64,000 nt of DNA, from positions 62,001 to 126,000 of the forward strand of contig JAITMC010000013.1 of the NCBI GenBank assembly GCA_031277615.1. The letters run 5' to 3'. The stretch comes from Chryseobacterium sp. (GTDB lineage Bacteria > Bacteroidota > Bacteroidia > Flavobacteriales > Weeksellaceae). The notes beneath the pieces are model-generated. The model searched no databases, was not told where the DNA came from, and saw nothing but the letters and a program-made list of their open reading frames with translations. Of this stretch, positions 1 through 9,302 are shown one piece after another (within the stretch, counting starts at the first letter, position 1; every line of letters starts with the position of its first letter). Both the position numbers and the translations under genes were made by a program.

Positions 1-273
1 AAAATCAGGAAACTCTTCTTTTAATTCCCTGTGGTTGTAGATTTCACCGTTTACGGCCAGGACTACTTTTTCGTCCTTGGTCAATAAAGGCTGTTTTCCG
101 GAAGTAGGATCTACAATGGCAAGTCTTTCATGAGAAAAAATAACCTGATCATCCTGGAATATTCCGCTCCAGTCCGGACCTCTGTGGCGGATCTTTTTAG
201 ACATTTCCAGAACCTGAGGTCTTAATATTTCGGTTTTTTGTTTGGCATCAAACAAACATACAATTCCACACAT
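1..273 (-). CDS. asnB: asparagine synthetase B (glutamine-hydrolysing), N-terminal part
   Basis: Partial gene running off the left edge; only the first 91 codons are present. The protein begins MCGIVCLFDA, so the nucleophile Cys2 of a class II (Ntn-type) glutamine amidotransferase is exposed after Met removal. It continues with RHRGPDWSG, HERLAIVDP and AVNGEIYNH, all hallmarks of the glutaminase domain of AsnB, which passes ammonia to the C-terminal synthetase domain to make asparagine from aspartate and ATP. The C-terminal domain lies outside the window. A good flavobacterial promoter lies just upstream (295-325). Other class II amidotransferases such as GlmS and PurF start differently, so the AsnB call is firm. 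Confidence 0.93.
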   Translation of the reverse strand, partial: MCGIVCLFDAKQKTEILRPQVLEMSKKIRHRGPDWSGIFQDDQVIFSHERLAIVDPTSGKQPLLTKDEKVVLAVNGEIYNHRELKEEFPDF

Positions 274-294
274 TTTTTTATCATTTTATTAAGA

Positions 295-325
295 CAAAAG
301 TAAAATTGATGTTTAAAATTAACAA
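295..325 (-). promoter_or_regulatory. Bacteroidota-type promoter of asnB
   Basis: On the minus strand TACTTTTG (302-295) matches the -7 consensus TAnnTTTG. It is preceded by TTG (325-323) with a 20-nt spacer. The box ends 22 nt before the asnB start. Confidence 0.6.
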
Positions 326-556
326 TAAAAATTTAATAAAAGTTAATATTTTTAATTAAATAATTTATTTAAACGAAAAATATTAATTACAATGAATGAT
401 AATTATTAATTTGATTAATTTTTTTCACTTCAGGAAAATCTGCCTATACTATACAAAATAAAAATGAAATAATTATTAATATATGGTAATTTATTATATG
501 AATTTTAGCCCTTACTTTGTGGCTCGAAATAATTTTTTTTCATCATTTGTGTTTTT

Positions 557-587
557 ACCTTCTTGCAATTCTCTTTGCAAGAAGGTT
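557..587. terminator. strong hairpin downstream of the PNGase F-like gene
   Basis: A 12-bp perfect stem (557-568 with 576-587) begins 6 nt past the stop of the minus-strand gene. The T-rich tail (TTTTGTTTT) is on the plus-strand side and the minus-strand side is followed by AAAAAC. It is therefore a 3' end hairpin, but not a textbook terminator for the minus-strand gene. The remaining gap 274-592 is AT-rich and shows no gene. Confidence 0.45.
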
Positions 588-592
588 TTGTT

Positions 593-2260
593 TTATTGGG
601 ATCCCAGTAAAACCCCGGATACATTCCATGAACTGAAACTGTTTCCTTCCGTAGGTCCTTGTGGGATTTTGATCTGTATGCTGTGGGTGCCTGCCTTCAG
701 ATCGCCGAGGGAAATAAAATTGGGATTGGTAACTGTTCCCGGGCACCAGTTTGACCTGCTGAGGTCCGAAGAAGAGAGACCGTCCGGAAAATTACCGGAT
801 GCCGGATTATACAAACGATAAGAACCGCAATCGGTCCTCCACGGTACAAAAGAGTAGGTCATTTTCCCATCCATCCATACAGAATTGATTTTCGGGACAA
901 ATTCATCCCCGTTTTCCCATCCGCCATGCCCTGTGGTAATCAGTCTGAGCTGGGCATTTTTCAGGTCTTTCTTTAAGGTAAACTCAACAAAAAGCCCTTT
1001 GTCCTTATCAAACATCGTAGAATAATCCTGGCCTGCCATTTCCATAATGTTCAGCGTGTTGAAAACAGGGATCACCGCATTATTCCTGTAAACCGTCTGG
1101 TCGCTTTTATGGATCGTTATTTCAAGGCTTACTTTGTGGCCGCCTTTATCATAGTTACCGATAAAAGCCCCAACCCATACTTCTTTTTCAGAAAGAGAAG
1201 GCTTAAGCTCAGTAATTTCCTGCCGGAAAGGGCTGATCGTCTGCCAGTCTTTTCCTTTCAGCTGAATATGGTTGAATTTCTGAATTCCAAAAGCCGTAAA
1301 AAAGCGCATCATCTCTATAGCCGGGCTGTACTTTTCATTAGCAGCAACTCCATAATACTGTTTTCCGTTGCCGTTGTCATAGGCAGGAAGCGTTTTGGCT
1401 CCTTTCTCAAGCCCGTCAAAAAAAGAAACTTCTTTATCCTGAGGAACAAAAAATACAGTTCCGGTTCTGTCATACGCATCACCATTGGATTGCTGCTTAA
1501 GCTCCACAAAGATATTTTCCCCTGCACTGATCGCCGGAAATTTTACTTTTTTAAGAATGATAGTTCCGTTGGCGAACCTTTTTACCTGCTCATCAGACCG
1601 GGATTCATCTGAAAAATTAATGGTTTCATTGTCGAAAACTTTTAAAATGGTGAAACGGCTTTTCCAGAGAAGATCCTTATAGCTTAAAAGGTCTGTAGAC
1701 TGCACAGAACCTTTGATGATATGATCAATATCCGTTTTCTTTACTTTTTTGATGGAACTTGCCGTAATCAGTGAGTTCTTATTTCTTTCAATTTCAAGAA
1801 CAAATCCTAAATTCTGTCCCAGAACAGAGGGCCCACCCTGAATTTTCAGATCCTGGGTATACCAGATCTCGATGGTATTGGAATTGATTTTAGTTACCGC
1901 TTTTTTGCAGGTATAGCCTAAGATTTTCTTTGTTTCGCCGGTGAACTCAAAAGATTGCTTTTTGATGGACTCTGCATCTGAAGAGGAAATCGTTTCTCCC
2001 GGTTTCAGAAATGCATAAGAAACAACCGTATTGGAAGGTTTCTCAATTTTTGTGATCTCAAAAGGATAACTGCTTTTCTGCTCACGGATCGCTTGATTCA
2101 GAATGAAATTCTCTTTCTCATCAGCCCAGACCAGCGTAAGAGGCTGATCAGCCTGTACTTTACCATTGGACGAACTGGTATACTGAACTTCATAAGCCTG
2201 TGCGGAAGACAGACAGAAGAAAAAGAGCGTGAAAAAGCTTAAAACAGTTTTTTTATACAT
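593..2260 (-). CDS. secreted GLPGLI-like / PNGase F-like fusion protein
   Basis: A 555-aa protein with a Sec signal peptide (residues 1-22, ending SSAQA). Residues about 25-175 resemble the Bacteroidota GLPGLI family, including the typical KKILGYTCKKA segment near 111-121. The C-terminal half (about 235-555) resembles peptide-N-glycosidase F, a double jelly-roll amidase that removes whole N-glycans from asparagine. The segment NGDAYDRTGTVFF aligns with the PNGase F segment carrying catalytic Asp60, giving Asp264 here, and GWENGDEF places Glu453 at the position of Glu206. The position of Glu118 does not look conserved, so activity is not certain. The WCPG segment near 505-508 is also shared. 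The export signal and surface-enzyme fold suggest action on glycoproteins outside the cell. It stands alone, without a glycan-utilisation locus beside it. Confidence 0.78.
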   Translation of the reverse strand: MYKKTVLSFFTLFFFCLSSAQAYEVQYTSSSNGKVQADQPLTLVWADEKENFILNQAIREQKSSYPFEITKIEKPSNTVVSYAFLKPGETISSSDAESIKKQSFEFTGETKKILGYTCKKAVTKINSNTIEIWYTQDLKIQGGPSVLGQNLGFVLEIERNKNSLITASSIKKVKKTDIDHIIKGSVQSTDLLSYKDLLWKSRFTILKVFDNETINFSDESRSDEQVKRFANGTIILKKVKFPAISAGENIFVELKQQSNGDAYDRTGTVFFVPQDKEVSFFDGLEKGAKTLPAYDNGNGKQYYGVAANEKYSPAIEMMRFFTAFGIQKFNHIQLKGKDWQTISPFRQEITELKPSLSEKEVWVGAFIGNYDKGGHKVSLEITIHKSDQTVYRNNAVIPVFNTLNIMEMAGQDYSTMFDKDKGLFVEFTLKKDLKNAQLRLITTGHGGWENGDEFVPKINSVWMDGKMTYSFVPWRTDCGSYRLYNPASGNFPDGLSSSDLSRSNWCPGTVTNPNFISLGDLKAGTHSIQIKIPQGPTEGNSFSSWNVSGVLLGSQ

Positions 2261-2370
2261 AATGCAGAGGTAGATTTTCTCGAAGATAATGTTAATACTT
2301 AAAGGTTATTTTCCAGATAATTAGTAGGTAATAAATAGGTAAATGTTACGTTTAGGTTAAAATAGCAACC

Positions 2371-3312
2371 ATGAAACATTGCTTTTTATTTGTATTCCTC
2401 TTGGTTTCGAATTTTTATCTGGCTCATAAACCAAAGATAAAGGCTCAGAATTTCGGAAATGTTAAAACATTTTATTCGTCATATTTTAATTTTACCTAGG
2501 CAGTCAGTTCTGAAGAACTTAAAATTAAGATTTTGGGAGAACTTTCTCAGGATATAGCAGAAAGACTACATTATAAAGACACTATTATGATTGAATATTA
2601 TGTGCGTTTGAACGAAGGGAGAAAAATGTTTATTCTGGAAAATGAAAATTCCAATTATAAACTTCCTGCACTGGTGGATGGACATATAATAAAAAGTAAC
2701 GGGTCTGGATTGGCTATAAGAGTAATGGATCAAAAGGTGAATATTGATGAAATTTTACAACTCGTCGAATATACAATTATAAACCGGGCAAAAATAAATA
2801 AATATTTACAGGCTGTTACGTTTCCTTATGGTGAGAATGATTATATTGATGTACAGGCTAATTCAGAGGAATTTATCAGCACGATTCTCAAAAAAAAGTC
2901 GAAAATAGTTGCTGAAGTGATGAAAAAGAATGTTGCTCTTATGGCTAACAGTTTTTTGCAAACAAAACTATTTTGGGAAAATAACGAGTTTGTTTTTGGA
3001 ATGAATGATACTCCACCTTCAGAAGGATACCGTATACCTGAATATTCACATTATAAAATTCCTGATTTTAATTACTATATTAATTCTAACTGGTCAGACT
3101 TTTTTCTGATCTCAAGAAAAAACGAGGGATTAGTGTATTTTGATGGAATGCAGGAACATACTTCACCTATTGCCGTTCCTGAATATTCCAGTATTATTTA
3201 TCCTTTTAACATATCAAAAGATAGATTCAGTAATAAAGTTATTGTATCGAATAATGGAGAAAGTTTTTATGTCTATGATATACACAAAAAAACTACCCTG
3301 AAAGTAGAGTAG
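2371..3312 (+). pseudogene. unknown secreted protein interrupted by an in-frame TAG
   Basis: A 313-codon reading frame starts at ATG 2371 with a signal-peptide-like start (MKHCFLFVFLLVSNFYLAH). It is broken only by TAG at 2497-2499 (codon 43) and then stays open in the same frame to 3312. The downstream part could be translated from TTG 2533, but that would lose the signal peptide and has no convincing ribosome site. No family is recognised. The body is hydrophilic with many Tyr, Asn and Lys, a feature of extracytoplasmic proteins of this group. The frame is otherwise intact, so the lesion is recent, a sequencing error, or read through. It is AT-richer than its neighbours. Confidence 0.7.
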
Positions 3313-3342
3313 TTTATATATAGCTGTATGGATGATTAAGGT

Positions 3343-4548
3343 TTACGAAACTCTTTCGATGAGAGCCATATAGAAACCGTCATATCCGGTGCTCGGCATT
3401 ACTTTTTCATCTTTGATCATCCTGAATCCGGGATTGTTTTTCAGGAATTCCTCTACCTGAAGATTATTTTCCGAAGGAAGGATAGAGCAGGTAGCATAGA
3501 CCATTTGCCCTCCTTTTTTCAGCATTTTAGAGTAATCCTGAAGGATCTGCTGCTGTTCTTTTTTGATACGGTCTATAAAATCCTGATCGATTTTCCATTT
3601 GCTGTCGGGGTTTCTTTTCAAAACACCCAGTCCGGAACATGGGGCATCAATCAGAAGGCGGTCAGCTTTCTCATGAAGACGTTTGATTACTTTATTATCA
3701 GAAATCATACGGGTCTCGATATTGTGAGCACCGGCTCTTTTGGCACGGCGTTTAAGCTCGGCAAGCTTCCATTCAAAAATATCCAGAGCAATGATCTGTC
3801 CTTTATTTCCCATCAGTGCAGCCAGGTGAAGCGTTTTTCCTCCGGCTCCTGCACAGGCATCCACCACTCTCTGTCCTTCTTTTACATCCAGAAAATAGCC
3901 GATCTTTTGTGAAGATGCGTCCTGAACTTCAAACAGCCCTTCTTTAAAAGCAGTGGTCAGGAAAACATTTTTCTTTTCTTCCAGCTGTACGGCATCCGGG
4001 TAATTTTTAATCGGATAGGAAACCACATTTTCATCAGCAAGATCAGAGATCAGCTCTTTGGTAGATGTTTTCAGGGTATTGGTTCTTAAAACCGTTGGCG
4101 CCTGCTCATTCAGGGCATGCATTTCTTTTTCCCAGCCGGCTCCCAATTCCTTTTCCAGAGTTTCGGCCAGCCATTCAGGAATGGAATGTTCAATGGCTTT
4201 AGTAGGAACTGTATTTTTTTTAAGTTTGGTAAGGATATCAGCAATTTTAATTCCGTCAAACTCTTCAAATTTCTTATAGTTGGTCTTGCTCCAAAGCAGA
4301 TAAGCAAGGATCAGTTTATAGATGTTGTTGGGTTTTACTCCCTCACCCATATAATATTCCAGACGTCTCTTCCAGCGGATGATATTGTAGAAGATCTCAG
4401 AAACAACGGCTCTGTCCTGGCTTCCCCATTTTTTATTCGCTTTTAAAAGTCTTTCGATTACTTTATCGGCATATTTATTTTTCTCGAAAAATGTTTCCTG
4501 TAAAGCATCGTGAATTCCGATCGCCAGGTTTCTGTGAATAAGTTCCAT
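3343..4548 (-). CDS. RsmB/NOP-family rRNA cytosine-C5 methyltransferase
   Basis: A 401-aa SAM-dependent methyltransferase of the RsmB/Nop2/Sun family, which methylates cytosine C5 in rRNA. The N-terminal 130 residues resemble the NusB-like RNA-binding domain. The catalytic part has the SAM loop DACAGAGGKT, the DAPCSGLG motif, and YATCSILPSEN holding the TC cysteine nucleophile. I start it at ATG 4548 (MELIHRNLAIG). The reading frame is open up to 4665, but the extra residues encoded there look like non-coding sequence and the promoter of the divergent yjdM lies close by. The exact target base is not evident. It runs convergently with the amber-broken gene. Confidence 0.88.
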   Translation of the reverse strand: MELIHRNLAIGIHDALQETFFEKNKYADKVIERLLKANKKWGSQDRAVVSEIFYNIIRWKRRLEYYMGEGVKPNNIYKLILAYLLWSKTNYKKFEEFDGIKIADILTKLKKNTVPTKAIEHSIPEWLAETLEKELGAGWEKEMHALNEQAPTVLRTNTLKTSTKELISDLADENVVSYPIKNYPDAVQLEEKKNVFLTTAFKEGLFEVQDASSQKIGYFLDVKEGQRVVDACAGAGGKTLHLAALMGNKGQIIALDIFEWKLAELKRRAKRAGAHNIETRMISDNKVIKRLHEKADRLLIDAPCSGLGVLKRNPDSKWKIDQDFIDRIKKEQQQILQDYSKMLKKGGQMVYATCSILPSENNLQVEEFLKNNPGFRMIKDEKVMPSTGYDGFYMALIERVS

Positions 4549-4701
4549 AATTGGTTCTGCTGTTTTGAATCTGCAAAAGTACGAATTATAGTTGAGAGTT
4601 GAAGAGTTTGGATGCCGGAGGAGGAATAAGGGCATAATGACAGGTGAATAGTGATATTTTTCCAACCTCTATGTCTCACATCTATCCGTCTTTTCTCCCT
4701 C

Positions 4702-4733
4702 TTGACTCTAACCTCCAAAAAGCTCTACCTTTG
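4702..4733 (+). promoter_or_regulatory. promoter of yjdM
   Basis: TTG (4702-4704), 21-nt spacer, TACCTTTG (4726-4733), a full match to the Bacteroidota housekeeping promoter, ending 15 nt before the yjdM start. Confidence 0.6.
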
Positions 4734-4748
4734 TAAAAAATTAAAAAT

Positions 4749-5093
4749 ATGAGTGATACTGTACTTTGTCCGAAATGCAGCTCAGAGTTTACCTACCCGA
4801 GCGATAATATGATGGTATGTTCCCAGTGTTTCTATGAATGGAATCCTGAAGAAACTGCTTCAGAAGCTTCCAGTGAAGGAAAAATCGTGGATTCTAACGG
4901 AAATGAACTTGTTGACGGGGATTCTGTGGTGGTGATCAAAGATCTTCCGGTAAAAGGAGCTCCAAAGCCGGTAAAAGCGGGAACTAAAGTGAAGAATATC
5001 CGTTTGAGACCGGGTAGCGATCATAATATTGACTGTAAAATTGATGGTTTCGGAGCCATGGCTTTGAAATCAGAATTTGTGAAGAAAGCATAA
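4749..5093 (+). CDS. yjdM: YjdM/PhnA-family zinc-ribbon protein
   Basis: A 114-aa protein with an N-terminal zinc ribbon (Cys7, Cys10, Cys24, Cys27) followed by a small SH3-like domain with the conserved [14 protein letters not shown] segment. Length and layout match the YjdM family, historically called PhnA and annotated for alkylphosphonate uptake. That older function is doubtful: no phn genes are nearby and E. coli yjdM is not part of the phosphonate operon proper. It is monocistronic with its own promoter (4702-4733). Confidence 0.88.
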   Translation: MSDTVLCPKCSSEFTYPSDNMMVCSQCFYEWNPEETASEASSEGKIVDSNGNELVDGDSVVVIKDLPVKGAPKPVKAGTKVKNIRLRPGSDHNIDCKIDGFGAMALKSEFVKKA

Positions 5094-5450
5094 GGCGGAC
5101 AGCTGACTTTTTTCTGCTTACTTCTGGCTTGATTTGAAATGATAAACAACTTTAGCCATCAGCAAAAAGCGGTCAGCCAATAGCTATTTAAGCCCACAAA
5201 AAAAGGAAAGAATTGGACAGTGTAATCTTTCAGAGACTTAATTGCAAAGAGCTGCTAATGTCCGTCTCAGGGCAGAAAGAGAATTAACCAAAAATTTCCT
5301 TATGCTGTGTAGATACAAATGTAAGAAAAAGTTTTATAACGGCTTCTTATATTTGTATTTTTTTTATCCACAAACTAACAATAAGTGTAAGATAATCTTT
5401 GAGTTAGGAGTGAAAGAGAAATAGTATGAGTCACAGTGGTCTTTCTCTTT
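5094..5450. other. 357-bp intergenic region with a possible small transcript
   Basis: No convincing protein gene; the open frame 5242-5424 has no family features. A TATATTTG box (5348-5355, plus) is followed about 60 nt later by a 9-bp hairpin AAAGAGAAA/TTTCTCTTT with a T-run (about 5413-5452). A short plus-strand RNA is possible, but no TTG is found at the right distance. The hairpin may instead end the convergent transcripts. Confidence 0.25.
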
Positions 5451-6389
5451 TTAATCAAATGAAACGGCTGTAATACCGCTTATTTTTTCATCGGTATAGA
5501 CTATGATTTCTTTATTTTTTACCTTTAATTTATTCCAGTAATGGGTGCCGGCGAATCTGCTTTCCAGAACCTCGGCTTCCAGTCCGTTTTCAGTAATTTT
5601 TATTTCTTTTGGGTAATAGAATGATTTGGAAATCCGGAAACCGGTCCTCTCAGTTTCATCAAAAATATTGACTTCTCCGAAAAGCCTGGCCACATAAGAA
5701 TTGTAAGGGTTTCTGTAGGTCTCTTCAGGGCCGTCATTCTGAATAAGCCTTCCGTTCTGCAAAATAACAATCTGATCCAGCCACGGCATAATATCCTGAA
5801 GCTCATGAGTGGAGATAATCAGGGAGATATTGTGCTGCTTTACATACCGGAACAGCCTTTCACGAAGCTCTATTTTCCTTGGAAAGTCGAGATTACTGAA
5901 AGGTTCGTCCAGAATAAGAAGTCTGGGAAGAACAGAAAGGGCTCTTGCAATGGCTACTCTCTGCTGCTGACCCCCACTCAGGTATTTGGGAAGAACATCC
6001 GCAAACTCCTGAAGGCCTACAACGTCCAGAAGCTCCATGACGGTTTGTTTTTTCCGGGTTAAATTGATATTGGAAATAAATTTTCCCACATTTTCGGCAA
6101 CGGTAGCATACGGCATCAGATCGAAATTCTGGGCTACAAATTTCATTTCCGGTTCTCCGGGAACGAGATTTCCTTTCGGACCCATCAGGGGGGCTCCGTT
6201 GAAGATGATGTCGCCGCTTTCCCAGTCGAGAAGTCCGTAGATGAGACTCAAAAGGGTAGATTTTCCACATCCGCTTTCTCCGGCCAGGGCAATGATCCTC
6301 CCTTCCTCAAATCTCAGATTGAGGTTCTGGAAGAGCGGTTTTTCTTTGGTATGAGAGAAGTATAAATTGTTTATTTCTAATAGCATCAT
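5451..6389 (-). CDS. ABC transporter ATP-binding protein (Fe3+/polyamine-type)
   Basis: A 312-aa ABC ATPase. Walker A is GESGCGKST (37-45), the signature is LSGGQQQR (137-144), Walker B is LLILDEP (157-163), and the switch histidine is His195 (STHE). The roughly 80 C-terminal residues after the ATPase core resemble the regulatory TOBE-like tail of PotA/FbpC-type importers for ferric iron, polyamines or sulfate. No permease or binding-protein gene is next to it, so the substrate is unknown and its partners must be encoded elsewhere. A second Met directly follows the first; the start could be 6386. Confidence 0.85.
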   Translation of the reverse strand: MMLLEINNLYFSHTKEKPLFQNLNLRFEEGRIIALAGESGCGKSTLLSLIYGLLDWESGDIIFNGAPLMGPKGNLVPGEPEMKFVAQNFDLMPYATVAENVGKFISNINLTRKKQTVMELLDVVGLQEFADVLPKYLSGGQQQRVAIARALSVLPRLLILDEPFSNLDFPRKIELRERLFRYVKQHNISLIISTHELQDIMPWLDQIVILQNGRLIQNDGPEETYRNPYNSYVARLFGEVNIFDETERTGFRISKSFYYPKEIKITENGLEAEVLESRFAGTHYWNKLKVKNKEIIVYTDEKISGITAVSFD

Positions 6390-6450
6390 ACAAATGTAAG
6401 GTTTTTATGAAAAAATAATTTTTTTTATTATATTAGCGGAAGTAATAAAA

Positions 6451-7122
6451 ATGTATCAAAAAATGAGAAAAAAACTGTTTTCGTTAGCTATTCCCGCTTT
6501 ATTTGTAGCCGCTGTAATGGTTTCCTGTAAAAAGGACAAGCCGCTTACCAGCGAAAGCAATGAAGTAACGACAACCAAAGAAGGAAGTCAGTACACGCTG
6601 GATACTCTGAACAGTAAAGTGGAGTGGAAGGGATATAAGGTATTCAAATCTGAAAATACAAGCCATTTCGGAACCATTAAGTTTGAAAGCGGTGATGTAA
6701 CCGTAAAAGACGGAAAGCTTGAAAGCGGAAAATTTGTTGCGGATATGAATTCTTTAACGTCCGTAGATTTAAAGGACGATGCAGAAAGTTTAGGGAAACT
6801 GAACGGACATCTTAAGAGCGGAGATTTTTTTGAAGTAGAAAAATTCCCAACCGCCTCTTTTGAAATTACAAAAGTAACGCCGGCTGCAGAAGGAGATTAC
6901 AATACTCTTTTAGACGGTAACCTGACGATTAAAGGAATTACAAAACCGGTTCAGTTCAAAGCCAATGTTTCTGTGAAAGATGGTGAAGTAAGCGTGGCAA
7001 CAGAACCTAAAGATATCAAAAGAGAAGAGTTTGGCGTGAAGTTCCAGGCTCCTGCTGAAAACGGGGTGATCAAAGATGAGGTAACACTTCAGATCAACGT
7101 TAAAGCCTTAGAAAAGAAATAA
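6451..7122 (+). CDS. YceI-family lipoprotein
   Basis: A 223-aa lipoprotein: hydrophobic signal with lipobox AVMVSC, then KKDKP. The mature part matches the YceI lipocalin-like fold: NSKVEWKGYKVFKSENTSHF, then GKFVADMNSLTSVDL, and the closing NGNLTIKGITKPVQF-like strand (DGNLTIKGITKPV). Homologues bind polyisoprenoids or similar amphiphiles in the periplasm; the ligand here is not known. The upstream GGAAG at 6436-6440 suits the start at 6451, though Met5 (6463) would also give a good signal peptide. It is monocistronic. Confidence 0.88.
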   Translation: MYQKMRKKLFSLAIPALFVAAVMVSCKKDKPLTSESNEVTTTKEGSQYTLDTLNSKVEWKGYKVFKSENTSHFGTIKFESGDVTVKDGKLESGKFVADMNSLTSVDLKDDAESLGKLNGHLKSGDFFEVEKFPTASFEITKVTPAAEGDYNTLLDGNLTIKGITKPVQFKANVSVKDGEVSVATEPKDIKREEFGVKFQAPAENGVIKDEVTLQINVKALEKK

Positions 7123-7215
7123 TTTTTTTATTTAAGTGAAATAAGTGATTGAAGTCTGCCTCCGAAAAAGGGGCAGATTTTTTTATGACAGATTCATTAT
7201 TCAACTTAAAAACCG

Positions 7216-7223
7216 TATTTTTG
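7216..7223 (+). promoter_or_regulatory. -7 box of pheS
   Basis: TATTTTTG matches TAnnTTTG, 25 nt before the pheS start. No TTG is seen at a suitable distance upstream. Confidence 0.4.
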
Positions 7224-7248
7224 CAAAACATTTTGAAAGGGTAAAACA

Positions 7249-8259
7249 ATGATAGAAAAGATAGAAGAACTACTGACCGAGGTAAACAGCTTCAATGCTA
7301 CATCTAAGGAGGAAATAGAAAACTTCCGAATCAAGTACAATGGTAAGAAAGGGGTTCTGAATGATTTTTATGAAACATTAAAGACCATTCCCAACGACCA
7401 GAAGAAAGAATTCGGACAGAGAATCAATTCTTTGAAAGTAGCTGTTAACGGAAAACTGGAAGATCTGAAGGAAAATTCCCAGGCTTCAGCTGTGGTTGAA
7501 AAGGAAGATCTTACCAGACCTGCTTTTCCTTTGGATCTGGGATCAAGACATCCGATCAACCTGGTAAAAAACAGAATTATCGAGATTTTTAAATCGATAG
7601 GTTTTGCTGTGGCCGATGGTCCTGAAATTGAAGACGACTGGCACAACTTTACCGCATTGAACCTTCCTGAATATCATCCGGCAAGAGATATGCAGGATAC
7701 TTTCTTCATTGAGCAAAACCCGGACATTCTTTTAAGAACGCACACTTCTTCCGTACAGATCCGTTATATGGAAGAAAACCAGCCGCCTATCAGAATCCTG
7801 TCTCCGGGAAGAGTATTCAGAAATGAAGCGGTTTCCTCACGTTCACACTGTATCTTCCATCAGATTGAAGGATTATATATTGATGAGAACGTAAGCTTTG
7901 CAGACCTGAAGCAGACTATCCAGTTCTTTACCACGGAACTTTTCGGAAAATCCAAGATCAGAATGAGACCGTCTTATTTCCCGTTCACAGAACCGAGTGC
8001 TGAGATTGATGTATACTGGGGATTAAACTCTGAAACAGATTACAGAATTACCAAAGGTACAGGATGGCTTGAAATTATGGGCTGTGGAATGGTAGATCCT
8101 GCAGTACTGAAAAATGTAAATATTGATGCCGAGAAATATTCAGGCTACGCCTTCGGAATGGGAATTGAAAGAATCGTTATGCTTCTTTACCAGATGAGCG
8201 ATATCAGAATGTTTTTTGAAAATGACATCCGAACTCTGGAACAGTTCAAAACATTATAA
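7249..8259 (+). CDS. pheS: phenylalanyl-tRNA synthetase alpha subunit
   Basis: A 336-aa class II aminoacyl-tRNA synthetase subunit. It has an N-terminal coiled-coil arm (about 1-90), then a catalytic core with [17 protein letters not shown], the motif 2 region [10 protein letters not shown]...[18 protein letters not shown], and the motif 3 arginine in [11 protein letters not shown]. It charges tRNA-Phe as an alpha2-beta2 enzyme with PheT, whose gene is not in this window. Length is normal for the family. A strong terminator follows, so it is transcribed alone. Confidence 0.97.
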   Translation: MIEKIEELLTEVNSFNATSKEEIENFRIKYNGKKGVLNDFYETLKTIPNDQKKEFGQRINSLKVAVNGKLEDLKENSQASAVVEKEDLTRPAFPLDLGSRHPINLVKNRIIEIFKSIGFAVADGPEIEDDWHNFTALNLPEYHPARDMQDTFFIEQNPDILLRTHTSSVQIRYMEENQPPIRILSPGRVFRNEAVSSRSHCIFHQIEGLYIDENVSFADLKQTIQFFTTELFGKSKIRMRPSYFPFTEPSAEIDVYWGLNSETDYRITKGTGWLEIMGCGMVDPAVLKNVNIDAEKYSGYAFGMGIERIVMLLYQMSDIRMFFENDIRTLEQFKTL

Positions 8260-8265
8260 AAAATC

Positions 8266-8299
8266 AACCCTCCGGAATTTCCGGAGGGTTTTGTTTTTA
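8266..8299 (+). terminator. rho-independent terminator of pheS
   Basis: A 10-bp GC-rich stem AACCCTCCGG/CCGGAGGGTT with a 5-nt loop, followed by TTGTTTTT, 7 nt after the pheS stop. Confidence 0.85.
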
Positions 8300-8460
8300 A
8301 TTACTGACTTAAGAAACAAAACGTAATTAAAAACGATCTTATTGAAAAATTACAACGTGTTTTTTTAAGGCTTTCAGGAAAGATTGAAGGAGAATTACTC
8401 CGTTTTTCCTGCTCTTATAATAAAGACAACCGGCTTTGCAGAAGTATTACATCAGGAATA

Positions 8461-8487
8461 AAAAAAAGTCTGTAAAACTTTACAGAC
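8461..8487 (-). terminator. terminator of the DUF3108 gene
   Basis: Read on the minus strand: stem GTCTGTAAA/TTTACAGAC followed by seven T residues, about 30 nt past the stop. The rest of 8300-8518 shows no gene. Confidence 0.7.
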
Positions 8488-8518
8488 ATTGAACGGTAAT
8501 AAAAACCGGTATGGTGTT

Positions 8519-9289
8519 TTATTTGGTAAATTTCAACGGATATTTGACGTTTTTGTAATCATCGATGCTGGCTTTCAGAGATCCTACGGCAAGTTCGGCC
8601 TTCAAAAGCATCGGAATGTGATTGGCATCATTGGAAACCCACATCGTTACCCCTTCTTTTTCTTTAAATACCCGGCCGCTTTTTACCGACGGGATGATTT
8701 TTAAACAGTTGATTTTACCGAATTTGGTTTTAAGATCTTCCGTTCCGGTTACCTTCAGCTGAAAAGGAAACATTTCATCATCAATCCATACATTCATATT
8801 GATGACTGTACCTACTTTCAGCTCATTAGGACTTTTGCTCCTTAAATAATAAAAACAGGAAAGCATATCCTGAACTCCTTTTACAGATTTTACAACTTTT
8901 GAGCCGTTAGCCGGATTTTTTTTATCCGTTAAGATCAGGGTATTATCATTGTGGTTAAAAACGGTTTCAAAATGCTGGCGGTATCCTCCTTCCCGTACGT
9001 TTCTCACATAGAAGCTGGGCAGTCCCGTCTGAATGTTAATAAAGCTTTCATACAGGTCTTCCACCTTAAAGAAGGCTTTTACGGCACCGGTAGTCTGTCC
9101 CGTACCTTTTACGTACAGGTGCGGAACCCCCATATAATTGGTGGTCTTGGTGGTAAGATTGGCTGTTCCGGCATTCAGAATACCGTAATGTATTCTGAGG
9201 GTAATAGACTCACCGTCAGCAATATTGTCAACCTGGGCCTGGCCTATGAAGAACAGGAGTACTGCGAAAAGATTTAAAATTTTCTTCAT
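8519..9289 (-). CDS. DUF3108-domain exported protein
   Basis: A 256-aa protein with a signal peptide (MKKILNLFAVLLFFIGQAQ). The mature part fits DUF3108: an opening beta-strand block GESITLRIHYGILNAGTANL, VKGTGQTTGAVKAFFKVEDLYESFI, then KSVKGVQDMLSCFYYLRS and a closing TMWVSNDANHIPMLLKAEL. Members are periplasmic beta-sheet proteins of unknown role with an LolA-like shape. It is monocistronic, with its own terminator, and has an unusual sigma54-like element just upstream (9303-9319) that is shared with the gene at 41005. Confidence 0.8.
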   Translation of the reverse strand: MKKILNLFAVLLFFIGQAQVDNIADGESITLRIHYGILNAGTANLTTKTTNYMGVPHLYVKGTGQTTGAVKAFFKVEDLYESFINIQTGLPSFYVRNVREGGYRQHFETVFNHNDNTLILTDKKNPANGSKVVKSVKGVQDMLSCFYYLRSKSPNELKVGTVINMNVWIDDEMFPFQLKVTGTEDLKTKFGKINCLKIIPSVKSGRVFKEKEGVTMWVSNDANHIPMLLKAELAVGSLKASIDDYKNVKYPLKFTK

Positions 9290-9302
9290 GGTATCATTTT
9301 TA

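Noticed and set aside
5242-5424. 60-codon frame after yjdM
   Set aside because: No start context, very aromatic composition and no similarity to any family I know.
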